Positions 21,258-32,880 of a stretch of 64,000 bases of DNA are shown one piece after another. Both the position numbers and the translations under genes were made by a program. Where the stretch lies: contig JBCNJP010000003.1 of NCBI GenBank assembly GCA_039602395.1, positions 14,549,876 through 14,613,875 of the forward strand, written 5' to 3'. The stretch is from Deinandra increscens subsp. villosa. Its lineage: Eukaryota > Streptophyta > Magnoliopsida > Asterales > Asteraceae. Below the pieces are notes generated by a model. That model did no database searches, was not told the origin of the DNA, and was given only the letters and a program-made list of their open reading frames with translations. The first letter of the stretch is position 1. Each line of letters begins with the position of its first letter.

Positions 21258-22324
21258 TTACATTAGATAGGCTTTCAAGTGTATCGCATTCCATGGTCTT
21301 GGTAATAACTCACCCTCCATGTTAGCAAGCCAATAAGCCCCCTTACCTGCCTCTGAGTCAATCAAGTAGGGACCTTCCCATTTAGGGGCTAACTTACCAT
21401 CCCCTGGATTTGTCGTCTTCTGAAATGCTTTTCTTAGAACCAAGTCTCCTACCCTGAATCTTCAGATCCTTACATGTTTGTTGTAGGTTTTAGAGATTCT
21501 TTGTTGATATGCGGCCATTCTCCAAGCAGCTTGTTCTCATTGCTCATCCACGGTGTCAAGGTCGTCGGTCAGGGATTCGTTATTTGTATCTTGGGTTTGA
21601 TTGATAACCCTGAATGTTGGGACCACCATTTCTGTTGGAATAACTACCTTTGTGCCAAAGACCAAGGAAAATGGAGTCTGGCCCGTGGCATTCTTGGATG
21701 TAATCCTATCAGCCCACAATGCCAATGGTAATTCTTCTGCCCATTTTCCCTTCTTCTCCTTTAGCCTTTTCTTGAAATTGTTGATAATGATCTTATTACT
21801 AGACTCTGCCTGGCCATTAGCCTGAGGATGCACTGGTGCAGAAGTTATCATCTTTATCCCCCAACTCTCACAGAATCCAGTAGTCCTTTTGCCAATGAAT
21901 TGAGATCCATTGTCACACACTATTTCAGAGGGTATGTCAAATCTTGTTATGATATTCCTCTTGATGATGAGATGACTTCTTTTTCTCTGATTAGGACATA
22001 TGCTTCAGCTTCTATCCACTTTGAAAAGTAATCAGTCATTGCCAACATAATAAAATTTCCTCCTGGGGCCTGGGGTAGCTTTCCCACGATGTCCATTCCT
22101 CATTTCATAAAGGGCCAGGATGCAGGGACAGGATACAAGGGTTCAGCATGTTGGTGCGGAATGTTAGCGTGTCTCTGCCAAGCGTCGCCTTTAAGGGCAA
22201 AATCCTGTGAGTCCTTTATCAAGGATGGAAGGATTTTAGACATTAGAGACCTGCCCCTTGTATGGTTTCCACAGTCGTCTTCATGGATGTCTTTGAGGAT
22301 TTCCTGAGCTTCGTCATCTTCCAA
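21258..22324 (-). pseudogene. Ty3/gypsy integrase remnant
   Basis: The N-terminal zinc-binding region is at about 22180-22300. The two histidines survive (HEDDCGNH) but the usual CxxC is KGDAW, so both metal-binding cysteines are lost. The catalytic core is in two frames, with TDYFSKWIEAEAY near 22000 and CDNGSQF plus QANGQAESSNK at 21537-21920. The C-terminal part ends at 21258 with a PKWEGPYLI segment and NAIHLKAYLM, the usual end of gypsy polyproteins of this group. At least three frame changes or stops occur. Confidence 0.85.
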
Positions 22325-22799
22325 GCATCTTAGGTATGTACCTGCAACCGATTTTTTTTATACAATTTTCCTTTTATAAGAATGTACCTGGCCATTCTGG
22401 TTCTGAATGCCCTAGTATCCTTTTTTTCTTTTGGGATGGAACCATTCTGTAGATAGTCTATGACAGGTCTGGTCCAGGATGATAGATCATTCTAGGAATG
22501 AGGACACTGTTAATCCTGGGTATTGGTTGCTAAGACCCTGCCCCCAGGATCAATGTCTTCTAGGTTCTCTTGTTGGTTGATTGCTAGGCTTGGTATGTGG
22601 ATTATGGGGATGTGTGTGTCCTCCATTTCCTTGAGTACTGACCCCAGGTTTGCTAGTGCATCTGCCTCAGCATTTTCATCCTTGGGTACTTGCTGTATGT
22701 TGAAAGTTTAAAAATCCTGGGATATAGCCTTCACAATTTCTAGGTACTTGGCTAGCTTCTCCCCTTTAATTTCATAAGATCCATTGAAATGATTAGTTA

Positions 22800-24476
22800 A
22801 AAGTAGGGAATCGACATATACCTGGATGTTCTGGATCCCAAGATGGCTTCATACTCCGCTTCATTGTTAGTCGCCTGGAATTCACACCTCACAGCCTAGG
22901 GTATCATGTCCCCCTGTGGCGATTTCAGTATGATTCCAAGGCATGTCCACCTGACATTGGATGCCCCATCTATAAATAGGGTCCAACATCCTGAGAATTT
23001 TCTTCCTGTAGGCTCTGGAACTCTTGATCTGCTTCATTTTGGATATCGCTACTGAAATCAGCCACAAAGTCTGCTAGAGCTTGCGATTTTATGGCTCTTA
23101 TTGCTTCATAGACCAGGTTGTAAGCACTCAGCTTCAGGGGCCATTTTGCCATCCTACCTGACATCTCAGGTTTTCTCAAGATAGACTTTATAGGGTAGTT
23201 AGTTTCACATGTATAGTATGAGTCTCAAAATAATGTCTAAGTTTACTATAAGCCATACTTAGGGCTAGTATAAGTTTCTCTAAATGCGAATACCTAGATT
23301 CAGTATCAAGAAGACTCTTACTTACATAGTACACTGGGTGTTGTTGACCCTCTGCATCCTTGGTTAGGACTGCACTTACCGTATTCCTCGAAACTACAAG
23401 GTACAAGGACAATGGTTCCCCCGGATTTGGCTTCATCAGGAGAGGTGTTGAGGATAGATATGACTTCAAATCCTGGAAGGCTTGCTCATGATGGGATGTC
23501 CACTCGAATTTTTTGTTCATTCTCAGGATGTCATAGAAATATCGGCACCCCTCCGAGGATTTAAAGATAAATCTATTCAGGGCCACAACCCGGCCTGTCA
23601 GCCTTTGTACATCCTTAGTTGATTCTGGTGATTCAGATTTACAATGGCACGGATTTGTTCTGAATTAGCTTCAATTCCTCTTTTGGTCACCATGTAACAC
23701 AGAAATTTACCAGCACCCACTCCAAAATGACACTTCTCGAGATTCAACTTTATATTGTACTTGTCCAAGATATCAAAAGATTCTTTAACATCCTGGACAT
23801 GGGTGCTGACATTCAGGGATTTTACCACCATGTCGTCTATATACACCTCCATAGTTTCTCCTAGCTTTTCTTTGAACATCATATTCATCAATCTTTGGTA
23901 GGTTGCCCCTGCATTTTTCAATCCAAAGGGCATAACAACATAACAATAAATACCTATGGGTGTAATGAACGCTGTATCCTCCTGATCACTTGGTTCCATT
24001 TGAATTTGTTGAAATCCTAAGGTGGCATCCATGAATGTTAACATTTCATGACCTGTCGTTGCATCCACCATGGAGTCAATGTGTGGTAAGAGAAAAGGGT
24101 CTCTAAGACATGCGCGGTTCAAGTTTGTGTAATCCACACAGACCCTCCACTTGCCATTTTTCTTCTCAACTACCACCACATTGGCCAACCATCTTGGGAA
24201 CTTGACCTCCCTGATCATCTTGTTCTTCAATAGGCGGTCCACCTCCTCTTGAATTATCACATACTTCTCAGGAGCATACTTTCTTCTTTTTTGATGCACG
24301 GGCCTGTAAGAGGAATCAATATCAAGTTTATGTGTTATAACATTTTTTGATATAACTGTCATGTCTTCAGCATTCCATGTAAATGTTGACATTCTGGATC
24401 TGAGAAATTCCACCAGCTCTATTTCAATAGGGCCAGAGATGTTAGTGCCAATTGACACTTTTCTCCCATGATGCAA
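22800..24476 (-). pseudogene. Ty3/gypsy reverse transcriptase, RNase H and second RNase H
   Basis: The RT at 23598-24476 is continuous for 292 codons and keeps its motifs: KKNGKWRVCVDYTNLN, FMDATLGFQQI, MPFGLKNAGATYQR and the catalytic YIDDMVVKS. RT thumb and RNase H continue in another frame at 23188-23586 (GYFYDIL-like region, VYYVSKSLLDTESRYSHLEK). A further block at about 22800-23180 includes ADFVADF, FIDGASN-like and NNEAEYEA residues. That is the second, RVT_3-type RNase H typical of Tat elements. Frame changes near 23590 and 23180 inactivate the polyprotein. Confidence 0.88.
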
Positions 24477-24551
24477 GGGATCTAGGACTATTTGCTTGAC
24501 ATCTTGCTCCCTTGCCTCTAGGAAGTCCCTGGCCTTCTTCTTTAATTGCTA

Positions 24552-25046
24552 TCATTGACGGGCCTTTGCTGAGATCTTCATCGATGACGTGTAGCAGTCC
24601 TTTGCCTCCTGCTGACCGCTGTGGATGGTGACCACTCCCCAGGGTGTTGGCAGTTTGACACACTGATGATAGGTTGAGGGAACAGCTTTCATGTCATGAA
24701 TCCAAGGTCTGCCCAGGATGATGTTGTACCCGGACGGAGCATCCATGACACAAAAGCGTTGCATCGAGTTCACTCCCTCAATGTATACTGGGAGTTTCAC
24801 TTCTCCCAGGCTGTTTTTTGTTTCACCACTGAAACCTACGAGGATAGTGGATTTGGCGATGATCTCATCCTGGGGTATCCCCATCTTGGTTAATGTTTCA
24901 AGTTGAATGATGTTGACAGAATTGCCCCCATCAATCATGATCCTCTTCACGATGTGGTTGGCTATATAGAGCATGATCACGAGCCCATCATGATGAGGGT
25001 CCATGACATTGCACCTGTCGTCTTCACCAAAGGTAACGTCTTTCAT
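24552..25046 (-). pseudogene. Ty3/gypsy aspartic protease region
   Basis: An open frame of 164 codons corresponds to the retropepsin region of gypsy elements. It contains MIDGGNSVNII where active enzymes have D[ST]G followed by a hydrophobic stretch (here DGG), and later IILGRPWIHDMKAVPSTYHQ, a signature block of plant gypsy proteases. The altered DGG suggests a damaged active site. It lies between gag and RT as expected. Confidence 0.75.
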
Positions 25047-25199
25047 ATCTGCTTGTACTGAGGCTTTAATTGGCTTCCTGGGAACGTCTGATTTGGTCTC
25101 CCTTGCGTTCCTTCTAGCTGCAGAATAAGAAGTACTGCATATATCAGATCCACCAGAAATAAAATAAATTACCTTTGCATCCGGGGATGGGGACGCTGC

Positions 25200-26914
25200 C
25201 CGCTCGGGATATCCGCCTGGGTCTAGTCAGTGCCCCTGGACTTAGCAGGCTGATCAGCGCCCTTGGATTTGTCCTTCTTCCTCCCTAAGAGCTCCTTCAG
25301 GAAGCCTTTGCTCTACAGGTAGGTGATCTCCTTACGCATGGCTATGTAGTCCTCGGTCAAATGGCCAAAGTCCTCATTTTATGCACACCATTTGGACTTG
25401 TCCTTCCAGGATGTTTGTTTATCCGTCTTCCTGGGCCACCTTGCTTTGTCTCCCAAATCCTGCATGGCATTAATCACACTTGCAACATCAGTAGCAAAAC
25501 ATAACTCATTAAAAGTAGGATATTCTTCATCATCCTCGTCTTCACCCTGATCGACCCTGTTAACCCTGGGATTATTGGGTTTGGAATAGGGTTTAGGCCT
25601 CTGGGACCTAGGATGCACTGGTTCTGATTTCCTGTTGGAAGAGCCATATCCTGGGACTGCATCCCCTTTCTCCTGCACTTTCTTGTCCTTTTCAAGTCTG
25701 ATGAATCGTAGGGCCCTATGCCTTACTTCATCAATCCTGTGACAAGGGTTCATCACAAGATCTTCGTAGAAGGGTGAATCCTTCTTGAGGCCCATTTTGA
25801 ACGCTTGAACAGCGGTAGCCGTATCCATGTTAGGAATATCTAGGACCTCCCTGCTAAACCTGTTCACATAGTTCTTGAGAGATTCGTTAGTATTCTGGGT
25901 AACCCTGTAAAGATCACTCGTCGGTTTTTTTGAAACTACGACTATAAGAGAACTGGTTATTAAACAAATTAACTAAATGAGAAAAAGATGTGATAGAAAA
26001 TGGTGGAACACCCAACAGCCACTTTAAAGCTGAGCCTGTGAGTGTCGACCCAAAACCTTTACATAGGCATGCCTACTTGATTTCAGGGGGCATATAGATT
26101 ACTTCCATCCTTTCCATATACTAGGCCACGTGTTCCTCCAAGTCAGTTGTGCCATCGTACAACTTCATGTTAGGAGTTTGGAACCTCTTAGTATTCCTAC
26201 GTCACATATCGGGGGAGCAAACCTTGAAAGTCGATGACTCGCTAGTGCTACTTCAGGGATGGGTTGGACCACCCCAGGAACACTCGAGATCATTTCTTTT
26301 AATTTCTTGAGCTCCTTGGCCATTGCTGGGCTAAGACCCGCGTCCTGCACAAATCCATTAGTATAAGCAATAAGATTAGGGGTTCCAAGGATGTTACCAG
26401 TATCTTGGGTAGCGGTGCCCCCAGGATTCGCGGTGGATTCCCTGGTTGTAGACATTCTAGTTCCATCAGCCAGGGTAGTGTAAGCAGTGGCAAATGCAGG
26501 TCTTGGATATATAATTTGGACGTCATCTGCTAGGCTAGACCTATTCTTGGGATTGTTAAATTGTAGTCTCCGGGCCTGAACAGGGGACGTGGGTGTATGA
26601 TCCACCCTGTTCATCCCCGATCTCAGCCTAGCCATCTCTCCAAGCACATCCTGGTTCACTTTCTGTTGTTGGTCCATGTCTTATTTCATTTTCGCAAACT
26701 TGGTGAGGAATTCATCATTAGAGGCCAGTACTGGGATTTCTCCACCACGTTCTGATACTGTGACACCCTGATTGACTAACCGACTGGTGTTGCGGTTCAT
26801 GGTACTTGTTGTTGATGTGGTAACCCGTGGTGGTGGAGGAGGAAGGACAGTGCTAGCTGCAGAAGAGGTGTTCATAGGGGTAGACGCATTCGAGGTACTT
26901 GGTTGTGTTGCCAT
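25200..26914 (-). pseudogene. Ty3/gypsy gag
   Basis: The likely start is the Met at 26914 (MATQPSTSN), about 75 bases inside the primer-binding site. A Ser/Thr/Pro-rich N-terminus runs to an in-frame stop at 26681. Reading resumes in the same frame at 26677 for 170 codons. The central gag region near 25900-26160 is broken. A 162-codon frame at 25379-25867 holds FKMGLKKDSPFYEDLVM and a basic tail (RSQRPKPYSKPNNPRVNR). No CCHC knuckle is visible. Frame changes and stops show a dead gene. Confidence 0.8.
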
Positions 26915-27866
26915 TTTTTGATAAATTTTTGTAAAGATCAAGTTAAAAATGAATCTAACAAGAGTTCCGAAAAAGATTGACACCAATGGCCCCACGGTGG
27001 GTGCCAAATTGATTTGGCTAAAAATTACAAAGCTAATTTAGTAACCAAATTCGTTTGTGAGGTTAGGTGCCTTGAATGCTAAGTTTATAAAATCAAGTTT
27101 ACTGGTTAAAATCCAAGGTTTCAATGGAAGAAACGAAAACACAAACGTTAACTTCCATGGATGCAACTAAGAACACCGAGATTTTTGAGGGGAAAAAGCC
27201 CTTAACCCTTGGATGTCTCCAAGAGCCGCCGGCATAAAAAACCCCTTAGCAACAATAACACACATTCCCCATTTATTCCGATGAAAAATAATTCGAGTAC
27301 AAGTGTTTGCGGCTTGTTTGCTAAGTGATAGTGTGAGTACAGGTGATTGTGTGTGAAAAAACTAAGCCCTATGCCGCGTATAAATACATATGAAACCTAA
27401 CTAACATCCCGAGATTCTAGGAATCCTCTTTCCAATGGCTGGTGACCGTTATTGACCAAGTATGGTGGCGAGTTTTTAGCTACACGTTTATTCCAAGCTT
27501 TGACTTAGTCCTCTTGACCGTTATCTTCAAGCTCGTACCTGACTTGATCAAAACAATCTCAAGAAAACGTTAGTAATGATACCTTAGCATGTTGGGTTTC
27601 CGCGCATGCTAGGATCAGTTTGTATAAACAAATAGTCCCTGGATGTATGTCATCGTCGGATATAAATCATTTGAGGGTACCTAGAATGTAAATCGAAATC
27701 CAGGGCATAACACAGTTCGCGTTATCCCGTGGTCTCGATATCCAGCAGGTTTCGGTTATCGTATCGAGATACAGGTTCGAGTTGTTCAAGAGTTGAGCAA
27801 GTGATCAAAGGATTTCTAGCGGAGCCATTTGTCGCATTCAGAGTGTCTCAACTCGGTATCATCACT

Positions 27867-28491
27867 GTCAATCTCTAAACACCCTATGGTTGTGTTTTAT
27901 ATATTTATATGAATTATTTGTAACTCCATCACTGGCGTGGAATACCTAGCTCGTTAGTAAAAGTTTTGAACTTTGTCGCTTCCGCATTTTATTATTTAGT
28001 ATAAGCATTATTCTGATAAACAAACATTTAAAGAAATGTAAAATACGATTTTATATTATTCGATAAAATTTGTTTTGTCCTAAACGAGCCAACGATTCCC
28101 AACATATGATACCTCACTTACCCAGTTACTTAGGTTAATAAGGTTTTTACATGAACCCAACGACAGGTTACTAAGGTTTATACATCAATGTCAATCTCTA
28201 AACACCATATGGTTGTGTTTCATATATTTATATGAATTATTTGTAACTCCATCACTAGCAGGGAATACCTAGCTCGTTAGTAAAAGTTTTGAACTTTGTC
28301 GCTTCCATATTTTATTCTTTAGTATAATCATTTTTCTGATAAACAAACATTTAAAGAAATGTAAAATACGATTTTATATTATTCGACAAAATTTGTTTTG
28401 TCCTATCAGAGCCAACTATTCCCAACATATGATACCTCACTTACCCAATTACTTAGGTTAATAAGGTTTTTACATGAACCCAACGACAGGT
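27867..28491. repeat. 323-bp tandem duplication
   Basis: Copy 1 (27867-28189) and copy 2 (28190-28491) both begin gtcaatctctaaacacc and end with the tgaacccaacgacaggt segment. They differ by scattered substitutions and a few missing bases at the right end. There is no coding potential. It lies just outside the predicted 5' LTR of the gypsy element, or in its outer part. Confidence 0.92.
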
Positions 28492-29209
28492 CATCAATCA
28501 ACACATTTTTTTAAAGAAAAAAAAACACTATTTTGAATAGAATGTTATATTTCTTTTCTTGAAGAATTTGAGAAATTTCAATCCAACTATAATTCTAACT
28601 AGATTTTACTACATGCGCCTTGTGGGAGAGATAACAATGATACACAAAATAATTGCATTATGAAAAAAAAAGTCATAAATAGTGTAAAACTAAAACCAAA
28701 AAAAACCTAAAAGAAAAAATATAAGAAAGGACATAAAAGATTACCGAAGAAAAAAATTATAAGCCAAATGCTCTAGGGAACAAACCTAGGAGTTGAATGT
28801 TGCCTTACACGACTCCACTCACTACATCACCAACTTTCTTGTTAATAGTGTTACGTTGTTTATCACTTGTACTTTGTTAATATAATTAACAATAATAATA
28901 TAGTAGTAATAATAATAATTAAAAATATATATCTCATTAGATAATTAATAATAATAGCAATTTAATATCTATGTATCTTATCTATATTTTTATTAGCAAT
29001 GAGCCACATCACAAATAAATGTTTATACTATCCAGTTATATTTTGTATTTTATATATAGTAGAATACTTTTTAGTTAACTTTATTTGGTAATAATAATGA
29101 TGAGGTTAGTTAATTTTTTTATTAAGGTTACTTAATTTATTTTTCTCTCTTTAAGTTCAATCAATTTTATTAGGTATTTCAATCATATATAATATTATTT
29201 TATAAATAA
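28492..29209. other. AT-rich intergenic DNA
   Basis: Very AT-rich, with short runs such as taataataat and ttaattaat. No ORF, inverted repeat or RNA gene is recognisable. Confidence 0.6.
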
Positions 29210-29245
29210 CTAGGTTAGTAACTCGTGTACTACACGGGCTCAATA
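29210..29245 (-). mobile_element. Helitron 3' terminus on the minus strand
   Basis: On the minus strand the sequence reads gagcccgtgtagtacacgagtt, a hairpin (cccgtgta/tacacgag with one mismatch), then actaacctag followed by t at 29210-29213. That is hairpin, short spacer, CTAG and T, the Helitron 3' signature. The element would extend to the right through AT-rich DNA; its 5' end was not found. Confidence 0.6.
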
Positions 29246-30810
29246 TAGATTATAATATTAGATTAAAAAAAAGAAAAAGATAATAATCAAGAAAGTTGAA
29301 AATTATGATTGATATAAAATTCTTATAATATATTAAACAATAATTTAATACATTTAAGAAATTTATTATGTTTGACAAGTTGTGTATTACTTTCAAAAAA
29401 GAGTAAAATTATTGAGTAAATTAATCACATCTAAATTAATTTTATCAAAATTTAAAAATAAAATTTTAGTTTTAACAAAATTAGTAACTAATCTTAATTG
29501 ATTATTTACTAAATTGGTAATTCGATGTGATTTTGACATGTGACGATAGCGATGTGAACACTTTATAAATGAGAAATGTGGAACAATTTTATTGCTTTAT
29601 TAGTATTAAGATAATTAAGATAATATTAAGATAATATTAAAAATTAAATTAAACAAATAAAATATATATGAATATTAGTTACTATTCAATAAAAAAAATT
29701 ATAATTTCACTTAATGAACAATTATGAAATTTGTTTTTTATTTAGTAATTTTTGTTTCGTTACTATTGTAAGGTATCGATATGATTGACTGAAATATGGA
29801 TGAATATTATTCAAGATCATGGTTACAATTTATAAAGATCACATGTTACCCTAAAATATAACTAAGCTCATGGGGTCAACCCTAATAATAATAATAATAC
29901 CTAATAGTAGCCCGTGGGCTTAACCCTAATAATTTAATCAATAATACTAACAATAATATATTCTAATAACTATAACCTCTCGTTTGATGTTAATTTGAAA
30001 AAAAAAATAACTATCAAATAGTAATGAGTATTCATATGCTATTCATTTGTACAAGTTAATTTAAAAAAAAAAATTAAAACAAAAATTTTACAAACTTGTA
30101 GTAAGTAGTTAAAGTTAGGTAACTTTAGAGTCACAAAGAATTAAAGTAATTTTAGCAAAATAGTAGGCAAACTACTCTACTTCAACACTAACTCAGTTAC
30201 AATTAGACTTTTCATGTCAAAATTTGAAGTGCATTTTTCACTTTTATTATTGTTCAAAGAAATATGTTATATAAATTTCTTTATTATCCAAAATCAAGAG
30301 AACACTCTGACAAAATTTTTAAGAGCGATTTTTCAAGTCTTTATGTAACAGGATCTCAATTTCAATTGTTTCTACTTATTTGACGCTTTAAATCTAACTC
30401 GAAATTTTTTCATAGTCGGAAACCTCCCAACAACCGGGTAAAATCGCCCCTCGATACGCATATATCGAGACTCCCATCGCCGATCTCTCTTAGAGTAGGC
30501 CACAACCGGTGAAGATAATAACGTGACAGTTTATGGAGAATTTATGAAAGCCAGAATTGACAAAATGAAGAAGGAACGCGGAAGTTTCTTTGGGTGTCCA
30601 AATCGAGATACCTTGGCATATGGCAACCAAAAGTTGGAAGGCATGGTCGGTCGTTAGATATTGCTAAATATTCATTAAAACAAACGTATTTACAGTAATT
30701 TAGTCGACAAATCCAAAGAATACGTGATCGAATTTTGTCTTTAACACCTCTCATTAGTCATTACAATGAATTATTAGCGTGAAAATCATATTTTTAAAAA
30801 GTCATTGATT
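29246..30810. other. AT-rich DNA, probably the body of a Helitron or older repeats
   Basis: No coding potential. Repeated ataataataat tracts lie near 29880-29960. A somewhat GC-richer block at 30420-30760 has no recognisable protein. Nothing further can be supported. Confidence 0.5.
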
Positions 30811-30824
30811 TATGGTGTCAAAAT

Positions 30825-31081
30825 ACACGTCTAGCTCAACTGGTCAGAGGCATGCTGGCTAGTGAAACCTAAGTTCGATTTTTGAGGCAACTGGGTTTTA
30901 TTGTTAATTCGACGCCGTGCCTACGGGCGGGGGTTTAACGGGTTTTCTCTGAAGCTGGTGTAACATTGGACGCTTAAGGGCTTTGTACGACTAGGTTTGG
31001 CTAGTTGACGGTGGCCTTTCGCCATTGAGTCACCCTTTACGGGGTACTTGAGCATTTTCCGTTTATTTGCCATTAAAAAAA
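30825..31081 (+). mobile_element. tRNA-derived SINE with target-site duplication
   Basis: The head has a box A-like tctagctcaactggtcagag at 30829 and a box B-like aagttcgatttttg about 40 bp later, the internal RNA polymerase III promoter of tRNA-derived SINEs. The 3' end is tttatttgccattaaaaaaa. The element is flanked by tatggtgtcaaaat (30811-30824) and tatggtgtaaaaat (31082-31095), a 14-bp target-site duplication with one difference. The length, about 255 bp, is typical of plant SINEs. It is non-coding. Confidence 0.85.
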
Positions 31082-31095
31082 TATGGTGTAAAAAT

Positions 31096-31629
31096 GTATG
31101 TTTTATGTCTGTTAAAACTATATGTTGTAGTGCACACATGTTTTTTTTTTTTGTATTATTTGTGATGTTTCATTACATTTGTTCAAATATCAAAAAGAGA
31201 CAAGGTCATGAAACAAACACTAAAACCAAAACCAATAATACTCTTAAAACCGATATAAATGATTAAAAATAATTTTAAAAAATTAATCAACACTTGTCAC
31301 GTTGCAAGTCATGTATATAACAAGTTAATCATCGCCCGTCACATAGTAAAATACAAAAAAAAAAAATCATGATATGTCACATGAAAAAGTAAATCTTAAC
31401 GTGGGCATGAAATAGTCATATAGATTAGAGCTTTGTGTATTAGATGTTAAAAAAATGTTAATGTTATTACATTACGAACAATCTTGAAGGAATAGATCAA
31501 AGCATAATATAATCTCCATTTAATGAGAAAATTCACAAAACATGAGTGTCTAGAAGTACCCTACGACCCAACATAGACTACGACTAATCAAAGAATAATT
31601 TACAAAACGATTGTTATATTACCTCAAGC
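31096..31629. other. AT-rich intergenic DNA
   Basis: No gene or repeat is recognised. It is the insertion target for the composite element that begins at 31638. Confidence 0.5.
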
Positions 31630-32379
31630 AAAATGTACAGAGCCGGCCTCAGAAATCTCAAAAAAAAAAATTGAGCCCGGGGTGACCTTAGGAATCCCAA
31701 AAAAATTGGGCTCAGGGCGAAAAGTTTTTTTGGGCCCCCTAACACTAGAACTCTAAGGTAGCGTTTGATATGCAGGAATAGAATGAGTCATTATTTCGGA
31801 ATGAAAAAATGACATGTTTGGTAGCACAATGAAATGAAATTGACCATTACCATAAGGAATACCATTCCTTCCATTTTTTAAGATTTTCATTCCATTGGGA
31901 GAAGTGTGTTTTTTTTCGATTCCTTCAAAGAATGGAATGAAAGGTTTTTTTTCCAATTAGATTTCTTCTTAAAATTTTATGGAAAAAAATAAAAAGTAAA
32001 AAAAAGCAAAAATAAAAATACAAAATACAAAATAATAATAATATAATAAATACAAAATAAAAATAAAACAATAAATAAAAACAAAAAAAAATTACAAAGA
32101 TAAAATCAAAATTAGAAAAATCGAAAATAAACAACAAATAAAATAAATTTAAATTAAAAATAGAAAATAAATTGAAAAAATGAAACGTATAAATATAAAA
32201 GAAATATATTAATCTTAAATGGAAATATTAGTAAATTATATTTGATTATTTCGCTTCTACTAACCATCAAACAATACAAAACAATGATTTATTTGATTCC
32301 CATATGGTAACCAGACAGGATGATAGAATAGTAATAATTCATTTCATTCCCTCGACCTTCCATTGAACTTTTTTCAAGA

Positions 32380-32680
32380 ATAGTAGAAATATACAAGTTT
32401 TTAACAAAAATAGGGGGTTTTTTTTTTTCATAAACGGGTATCCCGCACTTCCCAAGTGCGGGGGTTAGGCTCGGTACAGGCTCGGGAGAACTCGCAGGAA
32501 CGAACGAAAATTGTGTGGGTCCAGCCGGGGTTCCCAAGTGCGGGACATCGGTCTACCGTTTCCCAACTGCGGGACACAGAGAAGGCGACAGATGGTGGGT
32601 CCAGCCGGGGTTCCCAAGTGCGGAAAACCTGTCAACTGAGCGAAACCCTAGCACGGGTTCCCAGTGCATGCATGGCTTTT
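32380..32680. repeat. MULE left subterminal inverted arm with repeated TTCCCAASTGCGGG motif
   Basis: It starts at aacaaaaatag near 32405 and contains an imperfect palindrome, cccgcacttcccaagtgcggg written in two halves at 32442-32462. Related motifs follow at 32531-32545, 32560-32575 and 32611-32624, with a weaker one near 32660. A companion gggtccagccgggg is repeated at 32517 and 32597. The same elements occur in inverted order in the right arm. The dense array suggests transposase-binding sites or promoter elements for the gene that starts at 32881. Confidence 0.8.
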
Positions 32681-32880
32681 TTCTGAATTTTGACCAGCTT
32701 TATTCATGTTACCTACCAAGACTTCAAAGGCATTTGACCATTCGAAATTTTACCAAGACTTTGAAAATTTTACCTACATTTTTCTTTAAATACCACCTTC
32801 AAACACAAATACTAATACTTCTCCATCCCTTCAAACACAAATATTTCTTCATCCCTACCATCAAACACAATCACCATACA

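Larger units (their letters stand above)
20954..27866 (-). mobile_element. Decayed Ty3/gypsy retrotransposon, Tat-like lineage
   Basis: The order on the minus strand from right to left is primer-binding site, gag, protease, RT, RNase H, second RNase H and integrase. This is a full-length gypsy order. An additional archaeal-type RNase H between the normal RNase H and integrase is the hallmark of the plant Tat group. The primer-binding-like site is on the minus strand at 26988-27007 (ttggcacccaccgtggggcc). Sequence to its right (27013 onward, up to perhaps 27.6-27.9 kb) should be the 5' LTR; it contains a TATA-like stretch on the minus strand near 27380. The LTR's outer end and a target duplication were not found, and the 3' LTR is probably in the gap. 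Many stops and frameshifts show that it is inactive. Confidence 0.85.

Noticed and set aside
24442..24663. A separate 73-codon gene between gypsy protease and RT
   Set aside because: It overlaps the pol region in another frame and its residues match no family. It is linker sequence of a decayed polyprotein.
30829..30900. A functional tRNA gene
   Set aside because: Box A and box B are present, but cloverleaf pairing and the acceptor stem are absent and a SINE body with target-site duplication follows.
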